From assembly GCA_964477085.1 (NCBI GenBank), contig CAYZDF010000071.1:1-12475 (forward strand): a stretch of 12,475 nt of DNA. The letters are read 5' to 3'. Positions within the stretch are counted from its first letter, which is position 1. Each line of letters starts with the position of its first letter. The notes under the pieces are model-generated. The model saw only the letters and a program-made list of their open reading frames with translations. It was not told where the DNA came from and did no database searches. Both the position numbers and the translations under genes were made by a program. This stretch comes from Dichloromethanomonas sp964477085 (GTDB lineage Bacteria; Bacillota; Desulfitobacteriia; Desulfitobacteriales; Syntrophobotulaceae). This document shows, one piece after another, positions 1-7,343 of this stretch.

Positions 1-712
1 GCGGAACGGTATAATCCAGTACCTCATACATAATATCTTTCGCTTCTCCAACACTCAATCCTCCGATGGCATAACCCGGCAGATCAAGCTCAGTCACTTC
101 TTGAGCACTTTGTTTGCGCAGATCCTCAAACATGCCTCCCTGAACGATCCCAAACAAAGATTGCTTGTCCGTAGTGGTCAAGGTTTCTTTACAACGTTTC
201 AACCAACGAGTCGTTCTTTCCAAGGATTGTTTTGCATAATCATGCGTACAAGGATAGGGTGTACATTCATCAAAAGCCATTACAATGTCAGAACCAAGGG
301 CCATCTGCACTTCAATCGCTTTTTCCGGGCTTAAGAATTGTTTCGACCCATCCAGGTGGGAACGGAACTCCACTCCCTCTTCCGTGATCTTACGCAGATC
401 GCCTAAGCTGAAAACCTGAAATCCACCACTGTCAGTCAAAATGGCCCCATCCCAGTTCATAAACCGATGTAAGCCGCCTGCTCGTCGGATAAGATCATGG
501 CCGGGCCGCAGGAAAAGATGGTAGGTGTTACTTAATATAATCTTAGCCCCGATTTGTTTGAGTTCTTCAGGACTCATGGTTTTAACCGTAGCCTGTGTTC
601 CAACCGGCATAAACACAGGTGTATCGATAACTCCATGAGGAGTATGAATTTTACCCAAGCGGGCTTTTGTTTTTGTGTCTTTTTTTAGTATTTCCATTTG
701 GACGGCAGCCAA
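1..712 (-). CDS. tgt: queuine/preQ1 tRNA-guanine transglycosylase (Tgt), N-terminal 237 codons
   Basis: Tgt exchanges guanine-34 in the anticodon of GUN tRNAs for preQ1, a step of queuosine synthesis in the cytoplasm. I read the protein from the minus strand. It shows PVFMPVGTQATVKTMSPEEL near residues 32-51, SNTYHLFLRPG (61-71), TDSGGFQVFSL (93-103, with D94 the general base), FDECTPYP (147-154), FGIVQGG (187-193) and GGLSVGE (217-223). The nucleophilic Asp and the zinc-binding Cys/His cluster would lie beyond the left edge, so about 135 residues of a usual 370-375 are missing because of the window, not because of a mutation. I chose the TTG start at 712 because AGGAAGTGA, a close match to the Shine-Dalgarno consensus, sits at the right distance and the start gives MAAVQMEILKK. 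An in-frame GTG at 721 overlaps that site, and an ATG at 697 lacks one. The gene normally follows queA directly; here ppaC lies between them on the other strand. Confidence 0.95.
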   Translation of the reverse strand, partial: MAAVQMEILKKDTKTKARLGKIHTPHGVIDTPVFMPVGTQATVKTMSPEELKQIGAKIILSNTYHLFLRPGHDLIRRAGGLHRFMNWDGAILTDSGGFQVFSLGDLRKITEEGVEFRSHLDGSKQFLSPEKAIEVQMALGSDIVMAFDECTPYPCTHDYAKQSLERTTRWLKRCKETLTTTDKQSLFGIVQGGMFEDLRKQSAQEVTELDLPGYAIGGLSVGEAKDIMYEVLDYTVP

Positions 713-730
713 AACATTCACTTCCTCATC

Positions 731-749
731 TTGGTATAAGTCTTACCAA
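731..749. repeat. 19-bp dyad in the tgt leader
   Basis: TTGGTATAAGTCTTACCAA is an inverted repeat with 6-base arms (TTGGTA/TACCAA) and a 7-base centre. It lies immediately upstream of the tgt ribosome binding site (about 719-728), inside the predicted tgt 5' untranslated region. It could be an operator or an RNA hairpin next to the ribosome binding site. No run of T follows it on either strand, so it is not an intrinsic terminator. Its function is unknown and a chance dyad is possible. Confidence 0.4.
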
Positions 750-773
750 TCTTAGACAATGATATTACAGAAG

Positions 774-801
774 ATTTTATTAATCAAATAATTTAATCCA
801 A
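774..801 (-). promoter_or_regulatory. candidate sigma-A promoter of tgt
   Basis: On the minus strand, TTGGAT (796-801) is separated by 16 bases from TAAAAT (774-779). Transcription would start near 767, giving a leader of about 55 nt with the 731-749 dyad in it. The -35 box is weak (3 of 6 consensus bases), so this is a tentative assignment. It makes sense because tgt is cut off from queA and needs its own promoter. Confidence 0.35.
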
Positions 802-850
802 ATAGAATGCAAACTTTGTAGGATCTTAATCTGAACTGATTATACTAAAA

Positions 851-879
851 TTGTTATTACTAGTACTTTAAGGTATACT
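851..879 (+). promoter_or_regulatory. sigma-A promoter of the pyrophosphatase gene
   Basis: TTGTTA (851-856), a 17-base spacer and TATACT (874-879) match the vegetative promoter pattern at 4/6 and 5/6. The predicted start near 886 gives a leader of about 40 nt. It is followed by AAAGGAG (914-920), six bases before the ATG at 927. A second TATACT at 841-846 lacks a good -35 box at the right distance. Confidence 0.6.
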
Positions 880-926
880 TTTAGCTGTAACAAGATTACA
901 ATTGACCGAAGATAAAGGAGAAATAG

Positions 927-2567
927 ATGGAAAATTTAGTTTTAATCACCGGACATAAAAACCCCGATACGGACTCCATTTGTTCAGTCATTGCTTATGC
1001 TGAACTTAAAAAAAAGCTTGGAGCCAACGCCATCCCTTTTCGACTAGGTGATATCAATCGGGAAACAGAATTTGTACTTAAACACTTTGATGTCGAAATA
1101 CCAGAATACCTATCCACGGTCAAGACCCAAGTCTTGGATTTGAACATGGATCAGGCTTTACCCGTATCATTAGATATTTCTATCAAAACGGCATGGAATT
1201 TAATGAAAAAAAATAATATCAAGACCCTACCTGTTGTAGATGATCAGGAAAGGCTTATCGGAATTGTCACTCTATCAGATATTACAAACAAATACATGGA
1301 TGCACTTGACAACAATACGATCGCATCGACCAAGACCACTCTAAGAAACATTATTGAGACGCTAAATGCAACGTTACTCTGTGGCTCTCAGGAAGATTTT
1401 AATACAACAGGTAAGGTCGTGATTGCGGCAGCAAGCCCCGATGATCTGGACGACTATGTTGAACCCGGAGATATCGTCATCGCCGGCAACCGCCTAGACA
1501 TCCAGTTAAAGTCTATTGAGTACGGTGCCAATTGCCTGATTGTAACCTGTGGAGGCAGTCCTTCTCAAGAGCTGATTGATGAAGCACGTAAGAGCCATAC
1601 CGTCATAATGGCTACTCCTATCGATACGTTTACCACGGCTCGTCTGATCAATCAGAGTATTCCGGTTGGTAGCGTTATGTCCGATGAAAACCTGATCAAA
1701 TTCAACATCGATGATTTTATTGATGATATTAAAGATAAGATGCTGAATACAAGATATCGAAGTTATCCCGTTGTCGATGATAATAATCGTATTAAAGGGT
1801 TTCTTTCCAGATACCACCTTATCTCTCAACGGAAGAAGAAAGTAATTCTGCTGGATCACAATGAGAAATCGCAAACCGTTAATGGGGTTGAAGAAGCTGA
1901 GATTCTTGAGATTATCGATCACCACAGACTGGGAGATATTCAAACTGCCAACCCCATTTTCATCAGAAACGAACCCTTGGGCAGCACGTCCACCATTGTT
2001 GCCAATATGTACTTTGAGATGGGGATTAGACCTACGAGAAGTATTGCCGGAATCCTTTGTTCGGCGATCCTCTCCGATACCATCAAATTCCAGTCCCCAA
2101 CCAGTACGTATACAGACCGTATTACAGCAGAAAAACTTGCTGAAATTGCTGGGATCAGTGATATTGACGAATACGCCAATCTGATGTTCAAAGAAGGCTC
2201 TTCCCTCCAAGGAAAGACTGTTAAAGAGATTTTTTATCAGGATTTTAAGGAATACTCCATTGGCAAATATAACATTGGCCTCAGTCAGGTCTTCACCCTG
2301 GACATAGAGAAAATTTCGGAGTTGGAAGAATCATTGATTTCGTATATGAAACAGCTTTGCTCTGATAAAGGATACCATTTACTGATGCTGTTTGTAACCG
2401 ATATTATCAATCAGGGCTCAGAGGTCTTATTCGCCGGTGAAGCCAAAGAATTGGTTGCAATTGCCTTTGACGTAGATATCCATGAAAACAGAGTTTACCT
2501 CCCTGGTGTCGTATCTAGAAAGAAGCAGGTTCTTCCCTTTATTTCTGTGGCAGTGGACAAAATTTAG
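927..2567 (+). CDS. ppaC: manganese-dependent inorganic pyrophosphatase with CBS and DRTGG regulatory domains
   Basis: This family II (DHH superfamily) soluble pyrophosphatase hydrolyses PPi to two phosphates and so pulls biosynthetic reactions forward. Visible metal-site motifs are GHKNPDTDS (9-17; H10, D14, D16), LLDHNE (308-313), DHHR (331-334) and LSDTIKF (382-388). The C-terminal DHHA2 domain carries the substrate-binding SRKKQ (530-534). At 546 residues it is far longer than the roughly 310 of simple family members. The excess lies between residues about 70 and 300: a CBS motif (about 73-125), a DRTGG-like domain (about 130-245) and a second CBS motif (about 250-300). In characterised CBS-PPases such an insert binds adenine nucleotides and tunes activity (AMP/ADP inhibit, ATP and diadenosine polyphosphates activate); I infer the same here. 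It is monocistronic, with its own promoter and a hairpin after its stop. Its position, antiparallel between queA and tgt, is unusual. Confidence 0.95.
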   Translation: MENLVLITGHKNPDTDSICSVIAYAELKKKLGANAIPFRLGDINRETEFVLKHFDVEIPEYLSTVKTQVLDLNMDQALPVSLDISIKTAWNLMKKNNIKTLPVVDDQERLIGIVTLSDITNKYMDALDNNTIASTKTTLRNIIETLNATLLCGSQEDFNTTGKVVIAAASPDDLDDYVEPGDIVIAGNRLDIQLKSIEYGANCLIVTCGGSPSQELIDEARKSHTVIMATPIDTFTTARLINQSIPVGSVMSDENLIKFNIDDFIDDIKDKMLNTRYRSYPVVDDNNRIKGFLSRYHLISQRKKKVILLDHNEKSQTVNGVEEAEILEIIDHHRLGDIQTANPIFIRNEPLGSTSTIVANMYFEMGIRPTRSIAGILCSAILSDTIKFQSPTSTYTDRITAEKLAEIAGISDIDEYANLMFKEGSSLQGKTVKEIFYQDFKEYSIGKYNIGLSQVFTLDIEKISELEESLISYMKQLCSDKGYHLLMLFVTDIINQGSEVLFAGEAKELVAIAFDVDIHENRVYLPGVVSRKKQVLPFISVAVDKI

Positions 2568-2600
2568 AAGACCTCCGCGAACTTAATGAATATAATTATA

Positions 2601-2645
2601 CAAAGTCTCATTTAATAGAATGATATTTCTAATAGTGGGGCTTTG
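2601..2645 (+). terminator. hairpin terminator between ppaC and queA
   Basis: CAAAGTCTCA (2601-2610) can pair with TGGGGCTTTG (2636-2645) over 10 bp in plus-strand RNA, counting two G-U pairs. The 25-base loop can form an inner TAGAA/TTCTA stem (2616-2620/2627-2631), and TTATTTG follows. On the minus strand the two wobble pairs become A-C mismatches, so the structure favours stopping ppaC transcripts over queA transcripts. The T-run is short, so efficiency is uncertain. Confidence 0.5.
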
Positions 2646-2678
2646 TTATTTGTCCCATATTATTATTCGTAACCAATA

Positions 2679-3719
2679 CTAAAAAATTAACATGCAATCT
2701 CCAAAGCTAAAAAAACGATATCTCTCCTTCACTGCTGTATCATAGGCTTTAAGAATCAATTCTCTTCCGGCCAATGCGCTGACTAACATGATCAGCGTTG
2801 AACGCGGAAAATGGAAATTAGTAATTAAGGCATCGATCATTTTAAAGTGATAGCCCGGATAGATAAAGATCTCTGTCCATTCTTCAATCGCCTCTAGTTG
2901 ACCTTTCCCTTCTTCCAGCATCAGGTTTGCTGCTGATTCCAAGGTGCGGACCACCGTGGTTCCGACGGCGATCACCCTTCGTCCTTCTTTTTTAGCCAGG
3001 TTAAGCCTTTTCGCTGTATACTCATCGATGCAGAAATACTCGGAGTGCATCTCATGCTCTGAAATATTCTCAGTTTTGACCGGCCTGAATGTTCCAAGCC
3101 CGACGTGAAGCAGGATTTCTAAGATTTCAACACCTTGACCCTTGATCTGTTCCAGTAAATCATCCGTAAAATGAAGCCCTGCTGTTGGAGCCGCCGCCGA
3201 GCCGCTTTCTTTGGCGTAGACCGTCTGGTAACGCTCCTTGTTCTCCAGTTCTGCCGTAATATAAGGAGGAAGGGGCATCTTCCCTAACTGATCAAGTACC
3301 TCTTCAAATAGACCTTGGAAAACAAACTCTATAATGCGATTTCCATTTTCCAGAATATCCGTCAGTCTACCAATGAGTAATCCCTCTCCGAAGATAACCT
3401 CTTGGCCGATTCTGAGTCTTTTACCCGGTTTCACCAGAACTTCCCAGACCTTGTTCTCAAGCCGCTTCAGGAGCAGGACTTCGATATTGGCTCCAGTATC
3501 CTTTTTAATGCCAAGCAACCGAGCAGGAAGAACCTTTGTTTTATTCAGAACGAGAACATCACCAGGTCTTAAGAATTCTTTAATCTGTCTGAAATGATAA
3601 TGCCCTACCGTACCCTCCTTTTTATCGATCACCATCATACGGGATGCATCACGAGGTTCGATTGGGGTTTGAGCGATCAGTTCTTCAGGTAAGTCAAAAT
3701 CATAATCCTCTATTCTCAT
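2679..3719 (-). CDS. queA: S-adenosylmethionine:tRNA ribosyltransferase-isomerase (QueA)
   Basis: QueA moves and rearranges the ribosyl group of S-adenosylmethionine onto preQ1 in tRNA to make epoxyqueuosine, the step after Tgt. At 346 residues it has the normal length and starts and ends like the family (MRIEDYDFDLPEELIAQTP, then FFSFGDCMLI). Hallmark motifs are LPPYI (150-154), YQTVYA (164-169), GSAAAPTAGLHFT (173-185), LHVGLGTFRPV (204-214), EHEMHSE (221-227), VGTTVVRTLE (252-261), FIYPGY (285-290) and LITNFHFPRSTLIMLVSA (298-315). The C-terminal motif has Cys where GDAMLI is usual, a mild change. A GGAG lies 11 bases before the ATG, a slightly long spacing. It is the last minus-strand gene of the probable MATE-to-queA operon, 65 bases after the SpoIID-like gene. 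Its usual partner tgt is separated by ppaC. Confidence 0.97.
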   Translation of the reverse strand: MRIEDYDFDLPEELIAQTPIEPRDASRMMVIDKKEGTVGHYHFRQIKEFLRPGDVLVLNKTKVLPARLLGIKKDTGANIEVLLLKRLENKVWEVLVKPGKRLRIGQEVIFGEGLLIGRLTDILENGNRIIEFVFQGLFEEVLDQLGKMPLPPYITAELENKERYQTVYAKESGSAAAPTAGLHFTDDLLEQIKGQGVEILEILLHVGLGTFRPVKTENISEHEMHSEYFCIDEYTAKRLNLAKKEGRRVIAVGTTVVRTLESAANLMLEEGKGQLEAIEEWTEIFIYPGYHFKMIDALITNFHFPRSTLIMLVSALAGRELILKAYDTAVKERYRFFSFGDCMLIF

Positions 3720-3784
3720 ATCTTACTTTTCTCCTTCAACACAATAGTCAATATAACTTAAGTTCAGTGCTCGATAAAGCAGCT

Positions 3785-5116
3785 TTATGTTCTCTTCAAT
3801 AGGGATGTATTTTTATAGTAATAAGCTAAGATATCTATGTAGGAATACCCTTGCATGGCCATGTTATAGGCCCCCCACTGAGACATCCCGACACCATGCC
3901 CCCACCCCCGGCCATTAAATACAAATACGCCAAATTCTCGGGGCTTAGCTGATAATCCCAGATTAGAACTTTGAAAACGGGATAATAAGGGGGTACGTTC
4001 ACTGTTTACCTTCAAGGCTTGATCAACTTCCATGCTCAGCGGTCTGAACTTTTCCTCATCCTTAAAAGTAGGAAAAATATAATTCACTGCATACAGCCTG
4101 CCCAAAAAACATTCTTTGTTTATTTCCCTGCCATACGGATAAAACTTACGCACAAAATCTCCACCGCCAATTTTTTGGGTATTCCCTAACCAGTCAAGCA
4201 ATTCCACTTCGTAAACACGTCCGGAAGGATATCTTTTAGTTCTGATTTCCCGGATCGGTGCAAGGCCGAAACTATTTCCCAAAACATCTGCGGCAATGAA
4301 AAACCTCCATCCATTAACATATCCGCCAATATTGTCTGAAAAGGGATCATATTGTGAGGCATAATGCGGATCATGACTTTGCCAGACGTTCTGCGTCTCT
4401 TCTGAATGCCCACCGTTATGGGCCGAGTAGAAAATGGAGATAGGCTGTCCTGTAAACCTATCAACCAGAATTTCTCCTTCCGTAGCCTCAACTGCTTGAC
4501 TGGCTTCCCCCTCGACAGTCCTTCCCCAATACGCCTGGTGCACATTGGGCGAGTCGGTAATTTTCCCTTGAGGATCCATGTTTTTTAACAGGTATGTCCT
4601 AGCTGCAACTGCCTGTGCTTTTAGAGCCTCATACCCTTTGGCTGCCCAGGCATTGCTCATTTCGATCGGGACTACACCTTTCAGGTAGTCTTCCTGATCG
4701 AGAGTATTGGAAAGCTTCCAGAAGATCCCCTCTTTATTAACCTCCAGGTCACCTCTGTAACTAACCCAGTCTTTACCCGGTTCTCTGACGCGGAAGATGC
4801 CGCTGCCAGCGGTGGTTAGTTTAATAACAGGGTTATCCAGCACTGTCAGGTTATCATTACGGTAGAAAAATAAGGCTATACCACTTTGACCTATTTTGAA
4901 ATGTTCTCCTGCCTGAAGTTTTTGTTTTGTATTATTAAGCTCTAGTTGGTAGACATCTTGACGGATCTCAATCTCTAACCAACCCGGTTGCGGGAATTTC
5001 CAGATTAAATCCACGGTTACATCTGCAGCCTTACAAAGTCCGGGTGATAAAAGTACTAAAAGTACCACCCCTGTACAGATAAATAAAAAAGCGCTCTGTT
5101 TAACACGTAATATCAT
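3785..5116 (-). CDS. secreted SpoIID/LytB-family lytic transglycosylase-like protein
   Basis: The protein has 443 residues. Residues 1-30 form a signal peptide or membrane anchor: basic MILRVK, a hydrophobic stretch at about 9-27, and a likely cleavage near CKA-AD. The SpoIID domain begins near 140: EDYLKGVVPIEMSNAW (142-157, E152 the expected catalytic Glu) followed by EALKAQAVAARTYLL (163-177). Next come FYSAHNGGHSEETQNVW (229-245) and the hallmark GRGWGHGVGMSQWGA (402-416), then ILAYYYKNTSL (429-439). In Bacillus, SpoIID cleaves glycan strands stripped of stem peptides during engulfment; here the same chemistry is inferred from the domain. It is about 100 residues longer than B. subtilis SpoIID, with an extra beta-rich N-terminal stretch (about 35-135), so a general cell-wall role is also possible. 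AAGGGG lies 8 bases before the ATG. It sits between ruvB and queA, 62 and 65 bases apart, as in related Clostridia. I see no clear sigma-E promoter. Confidence 0.9.
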   Translation of the reverse strand: MILRVKQSAFLFICTGVVLLVLLSPGLCKAADVTVDLIWKFPQPGWLEIEIRQDVYQLELNNTKQKLQAGEHFKIGQSGIALFFYRNDNLTVLDNPVIKLTTAGSGIFRVREPGKDWVSYRGDLEVNKEGIFWKLSNTLDQEDYLKGVVPIEMSNAWAAKGYEALKAQAVAARTYLLKNMDPQGKITDSPNVHQAYWGRTVEGEASQAVEATEGEILVDRFTGQPISIFYSAHNGGHSEETQNVWQSHDPHYASQYDPFSDNIGGYVNGWRFFIAADVLGNSFGLAPIREIRTKRYPSGRVYEVELLDWLGNTQKIGGGDFVRKFYPYGREINKECFLGRLYAVNYIFPTFKDEEKFRPLSMEVDQALKVNSERTPLLSRFQSSNLGLSAKPREFGVFVFNGRGWGHGVGMSQWGAYNMAMQGYSYIDILAYYYKNTSLLKRT

Positions 5117-5178
5117 CTCACGAACCCCTTCAAGATTAATTCCTGTTAAACAGATTGCCCATTATACTAAGCCGATAT

Positions 5179-6204
5179 TCAATTATTTTCCAAAAACAAT
5201 CCGGATTGTGAGGCGGAAGTCATGGGTAAGCCAAAATGACCGTACGCCTGTGGAGTGACAGTTCTTCCCCTAGGAGTCCGCTGTAAGAATCCTCTTTGAA
5301 GCAAGAACGGTTCGACGACATCCTCCAAAGTCTCTGCCTCTTCCCCGACTGTTGCCGCCAGTGTCTCCAGGCCTACTGGTCCTCCATCAAATGTATGAAT
5401 AATGGCCATTAATATCTTTTTATCCAGACCATCCAGTCCGATCTTGTCAACTTCCAGTTTATCCAAGGCTTTAGAAGCAACCTGAAGATCAATGACGTTA
5501 TTTTCCCAGTATTGGGCGAAGTCTCTAACCCTTTTCAACAAACGATTAGCAACCCGGGGAGTTCCTCTGGATCTTTTGGCAATCTCTTCAGCACCCTCTG
5601 ACGTTAATTCTACCTTTAGGATACGTGCAGCACGTATCACAATCTCTAATAACTCTTCCGTTGTATAGAATTCCAATCGACTAATGACACCGAAACGGTC
5701 CCTTAAAGGAGATGTCAGTTGGCCAGCTCTCGTTGTGGCCCCAATCAGCGTAAAAGGAGATAAGGACAATCTTATCGATCTGGCACTTGGCCCTTTACCA
5801 ATGACGATATCCAGACAGTTATCTTCCATGGCTGAGTAAAGTACTTCTTCTGCTGTCCGACTCAGACGATGTATTTCATCGATGAATAAGACATCCCTGG
5901 GTTCCAGCGAAGTTAATAAGGCAGCTAAATCACCAGGTCTTTCAATCGCTGGACCGGAAGTCGTCCGAATATTAACACCCATTTCTGCAGAAATAATATT
6001 TGCCAGAGTTGTTTTTCCCAACCCCGGTGGCCCATAAAGAAGAACATGGTCAAGTGCTTCCCCCCGGCTTTGGGCAGCTTGAATAAAAACACTCAGGTTT
6101 TCTTTAACCCGGGTCTGTCCAATATACTCTTTCAGTCTTCCCGGTCTTAACCCTTCAAAATCATGATCTTCAGGGCGTTCATGGGAAGTGATGACTCTAT
6201 CCAT
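5179..6204 (-). CDS. ruvB: Holliday junction branch migration ATPase RuvB
   Basis: RuvB is the hexameric AAA+ motor that pumps DNA through the RuvA-bound Holliday junction. The 341-residue length is standard. In order: Walker A GPPGLGKTT (58-66), Walker B FIDEIH (107-112), sensor 1 GATTRAG (155-161), arginine finger in LRDRFG (167-172, R170), sensor 2 GTPRVANRLL (214-223), and the C-terminal winged helix (about 260-330) with the DNA-contacting RTPRGR (309-314). All key residues are intact. AAAGGAGG sits five bases before the ATG, an excellent ribosome binding site, and ruvA ends 18 bases upstream, so the two are surely co-transcribed. Confidence 0.98.
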   Translation of the reverse strand: MDRVITSHERPEDHDFEGLRPGRLKEYIGQTRVKENLSVFIQAAQSRGEALDHVLLYGPPGLGKTTLANIISAEMGVNIRTTSGPAIERPGDLAALLTSLEPRDVLFIDEIHRLSRTAEEVLYSAMEDNCLDIVIGKGPSARSIRLSLSPFTLIGATTRAGQLTSPLRDRFGVISRLEFYTTEELLEIVIRAARILKVELTSEGAEEIAKRSRGTPRVANRLLKRVRDFAQYWENNVIDLQVASKALDKLEVDKIGLDGLDKKILMAIIHTFDGGPVGLETLAATVGEEAETLEDVVEPFLLQRGFLQRTPRGRTVTPQAYGHFGLPMTSASQSGLFLENN

Positions 6205-6222
6205 TTCTTCCTCCTTTATCGC

Positions 6223-6825
6223 CTATTTTCGATCCTTAGGCATAGCCAGAATACGTAACGCTTCTTTAATCTGATCTTCTGTAGAAACGATTCCTTTATC
6301 TCTGACTTTAGAAAGAGCATCACGTGCCTCTCCTCGCGTAAAGCCAAGAGCTAAGAGCGTATCCACCGCTTCGTTAAACTGAATGGGTTGATCTTTAAAA
6401 TCTTCAACATCCATATCGGAATCAACATCTTTAATCTTCTCTTTAAGTTCGAGAATGATCCTCTTCGCAATCTTGGCACCGATACCAGAAACCCCTGTCA
6501 AAACGGAGGCATCCTCACGTATGATTGCCAATTTTACCTGCTGAACGGCTAATGCGGAAAGAATAGAAAGCGCCGCCTTGGGACCAACTCCTGTTACCCC
6601 TAATAGTTTAAGGAAAAGGTCTTTTTCATCCTTCTGGTAAAAGCCAATCAATGTAAACTCATCTTCACGGACAATAAGATGGGTATAGAATGTCTTTTCA
6701 TCACCAGGCTTGATATTCTGTAGATAACCTGATGGGACAAGAAGTAAATAGCCCACGCCGTTAACATCTAGAATGACCCTATCAGTATCACGCGTCCAGA
6801 TAGTGCCCTTTAACATCCCGATCAT
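6223..6825 (-). CDS. ruvA: Holliday junction branch migration protein RuvA
   Basis: RuvA binds the four-way junction as a tetramer and loads RuvB. It has 200 residues, the usual size. The OB-fold occupies about 1-63 (MIGMLKGTI, then VNGVGYLLLVP at 21-31). Two helix-hairpin-helix motifs follow: GVTGVGPKAALSIL (76-89) and GVSGIGAKIAKRIILELK (111-128). After an acidic linker (about 133-147, rich in D and E), the RuvB-contacting domain III covers about 150-195. The start codon overlaps the ruvC stop as ATGA (6822-6825), which indicates translational coupling. A second in-frame ATG (codon 4) is a possible alternative start. Confidence 0.97.
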   Translation of the reverse strand: MIGMLKGTIWTRDTDRVILDVNGVGYLLLVPSGYLQNIKPGDEKTFYTHLIVREDEFTLIGFYQKDEKDLFLKLLGVTGVGPKAALSILSALAVQQVKLAIIREDASVLTGVSGIGAKIAKRIILELKEKIKDVDSDMDVEDFKDQPIQFNEAVDTLLALGFTRGEARDALSKVRDKGIVSTEDQIKEALRILAMPKDRK

Positions 6826-7316
6826 TTGATCAAACCCCCAAACGCTTGTCCCATACTATGAGCATGGCATATTGCTACTGCTAAAGCATCCGCCGTATCA
6901 TCAGGCTTTGGAATCTCTTTCAGGGCTAATAAGGCCCTAACCATATACTGAATTTGTTGTTTGTCTGCTTTCCCATAACCGACCACAGCCTGTTTGACCT
7001 GTAAAGGAGTGTATTCATAAACATCGATGTTATTACGGGCGGCACTAAGAAGAACAACACCCCTGGCTTGACCAACTGTTAATGCTGTCGTGGTATTACG
7101 GTTAAAGAATAACTCTTCTACCGCCATGACGTCAGGTGAGTACTTTCTCACTAATTGCTCAAGTGATTCATAAAGTTGTTTTAGTCGTTCAGCCATCGGC
7201 ATATCTGAAGGTGTTCGCCAACATGAATAAGCGACAGGGTACAAGTTCTGTCCCTTCTTCTCGATGAGCCCATAACCCATTATCGCTGTTCCAGGGTCGA
7301 TACCAAGAATCAACAT
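6822..7316 (-). CDS. ruvC: crossover junction endodeoxyribonuclease RuvC
   Basis: RuvC is the dimeric resolvase that nicks Holliday junctions. The 164-residue protein has the RNase H-like fold and all four acidic catalytic residues: D7 in GIDPG, E67 in AVEELFF, and D140 and D143 in PDDTADALA. The family stretch FNRNTTTALTVGQARGV (71-87) is also present. AGGAG lies 7 bases before the ATG. It begins 27 bases after yebC and overlaps ruvA by 4 bases (ATGA), so yebC-ruvC-ruvA-ruvB reads as one unit. Confidence 0.97.
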   Translation of the reverse strand: MLILGIDPGTAIMGYGLIEKKGQNLYPVAYSCWRTPSDMPMAERLKQLYESLEQLVRKYSPDVMAVEELFFNRNTTTALTVGQARGVVLLSAARNNIDVYEYTPLQVKQAVVGYGKADKQQIQYMVRALLALKEIPKPDDTADALAVAICHAHSMGQAFGGLIK

Positions 7317-7343
7317 CTCTTTACTCCTATGGGATAGGTATAT

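Noticed and set aside
827..842. TAATC-N6-GATTA upstream of ppaC as a second copy of the MATE-upstream palindrome
   Set aside because: Only 5-base arms match and the spacing differs (N6 versus N8). In A/T-rich DNA this is easily chance.
1506..2210. A 234-codon open frame antisense to ppaC
   Set aside because: It lies wholly inside the well-supported pyrophosphatase gene, its product resembles no family I know, and it has no convincing ribosome binding site. It is a shadow of codon usage on the other strand.
3774..3788. 15-base palindrome ATAAAGCAGCTTTAT across the SpoIID-like stop codon
   Set aside because: As RNA it can form only a short A/U stem with no T-run, so it is not a terminator. 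It probably arises from coding sequence.
5161..5166. Perfect TATAAT (minus strand) in the ruvB-SpoIID gap as an internal promoter
   Set aside because: No acceptable -35 box at 16-18 bases and no TG extension, so the evidence is insufficient.
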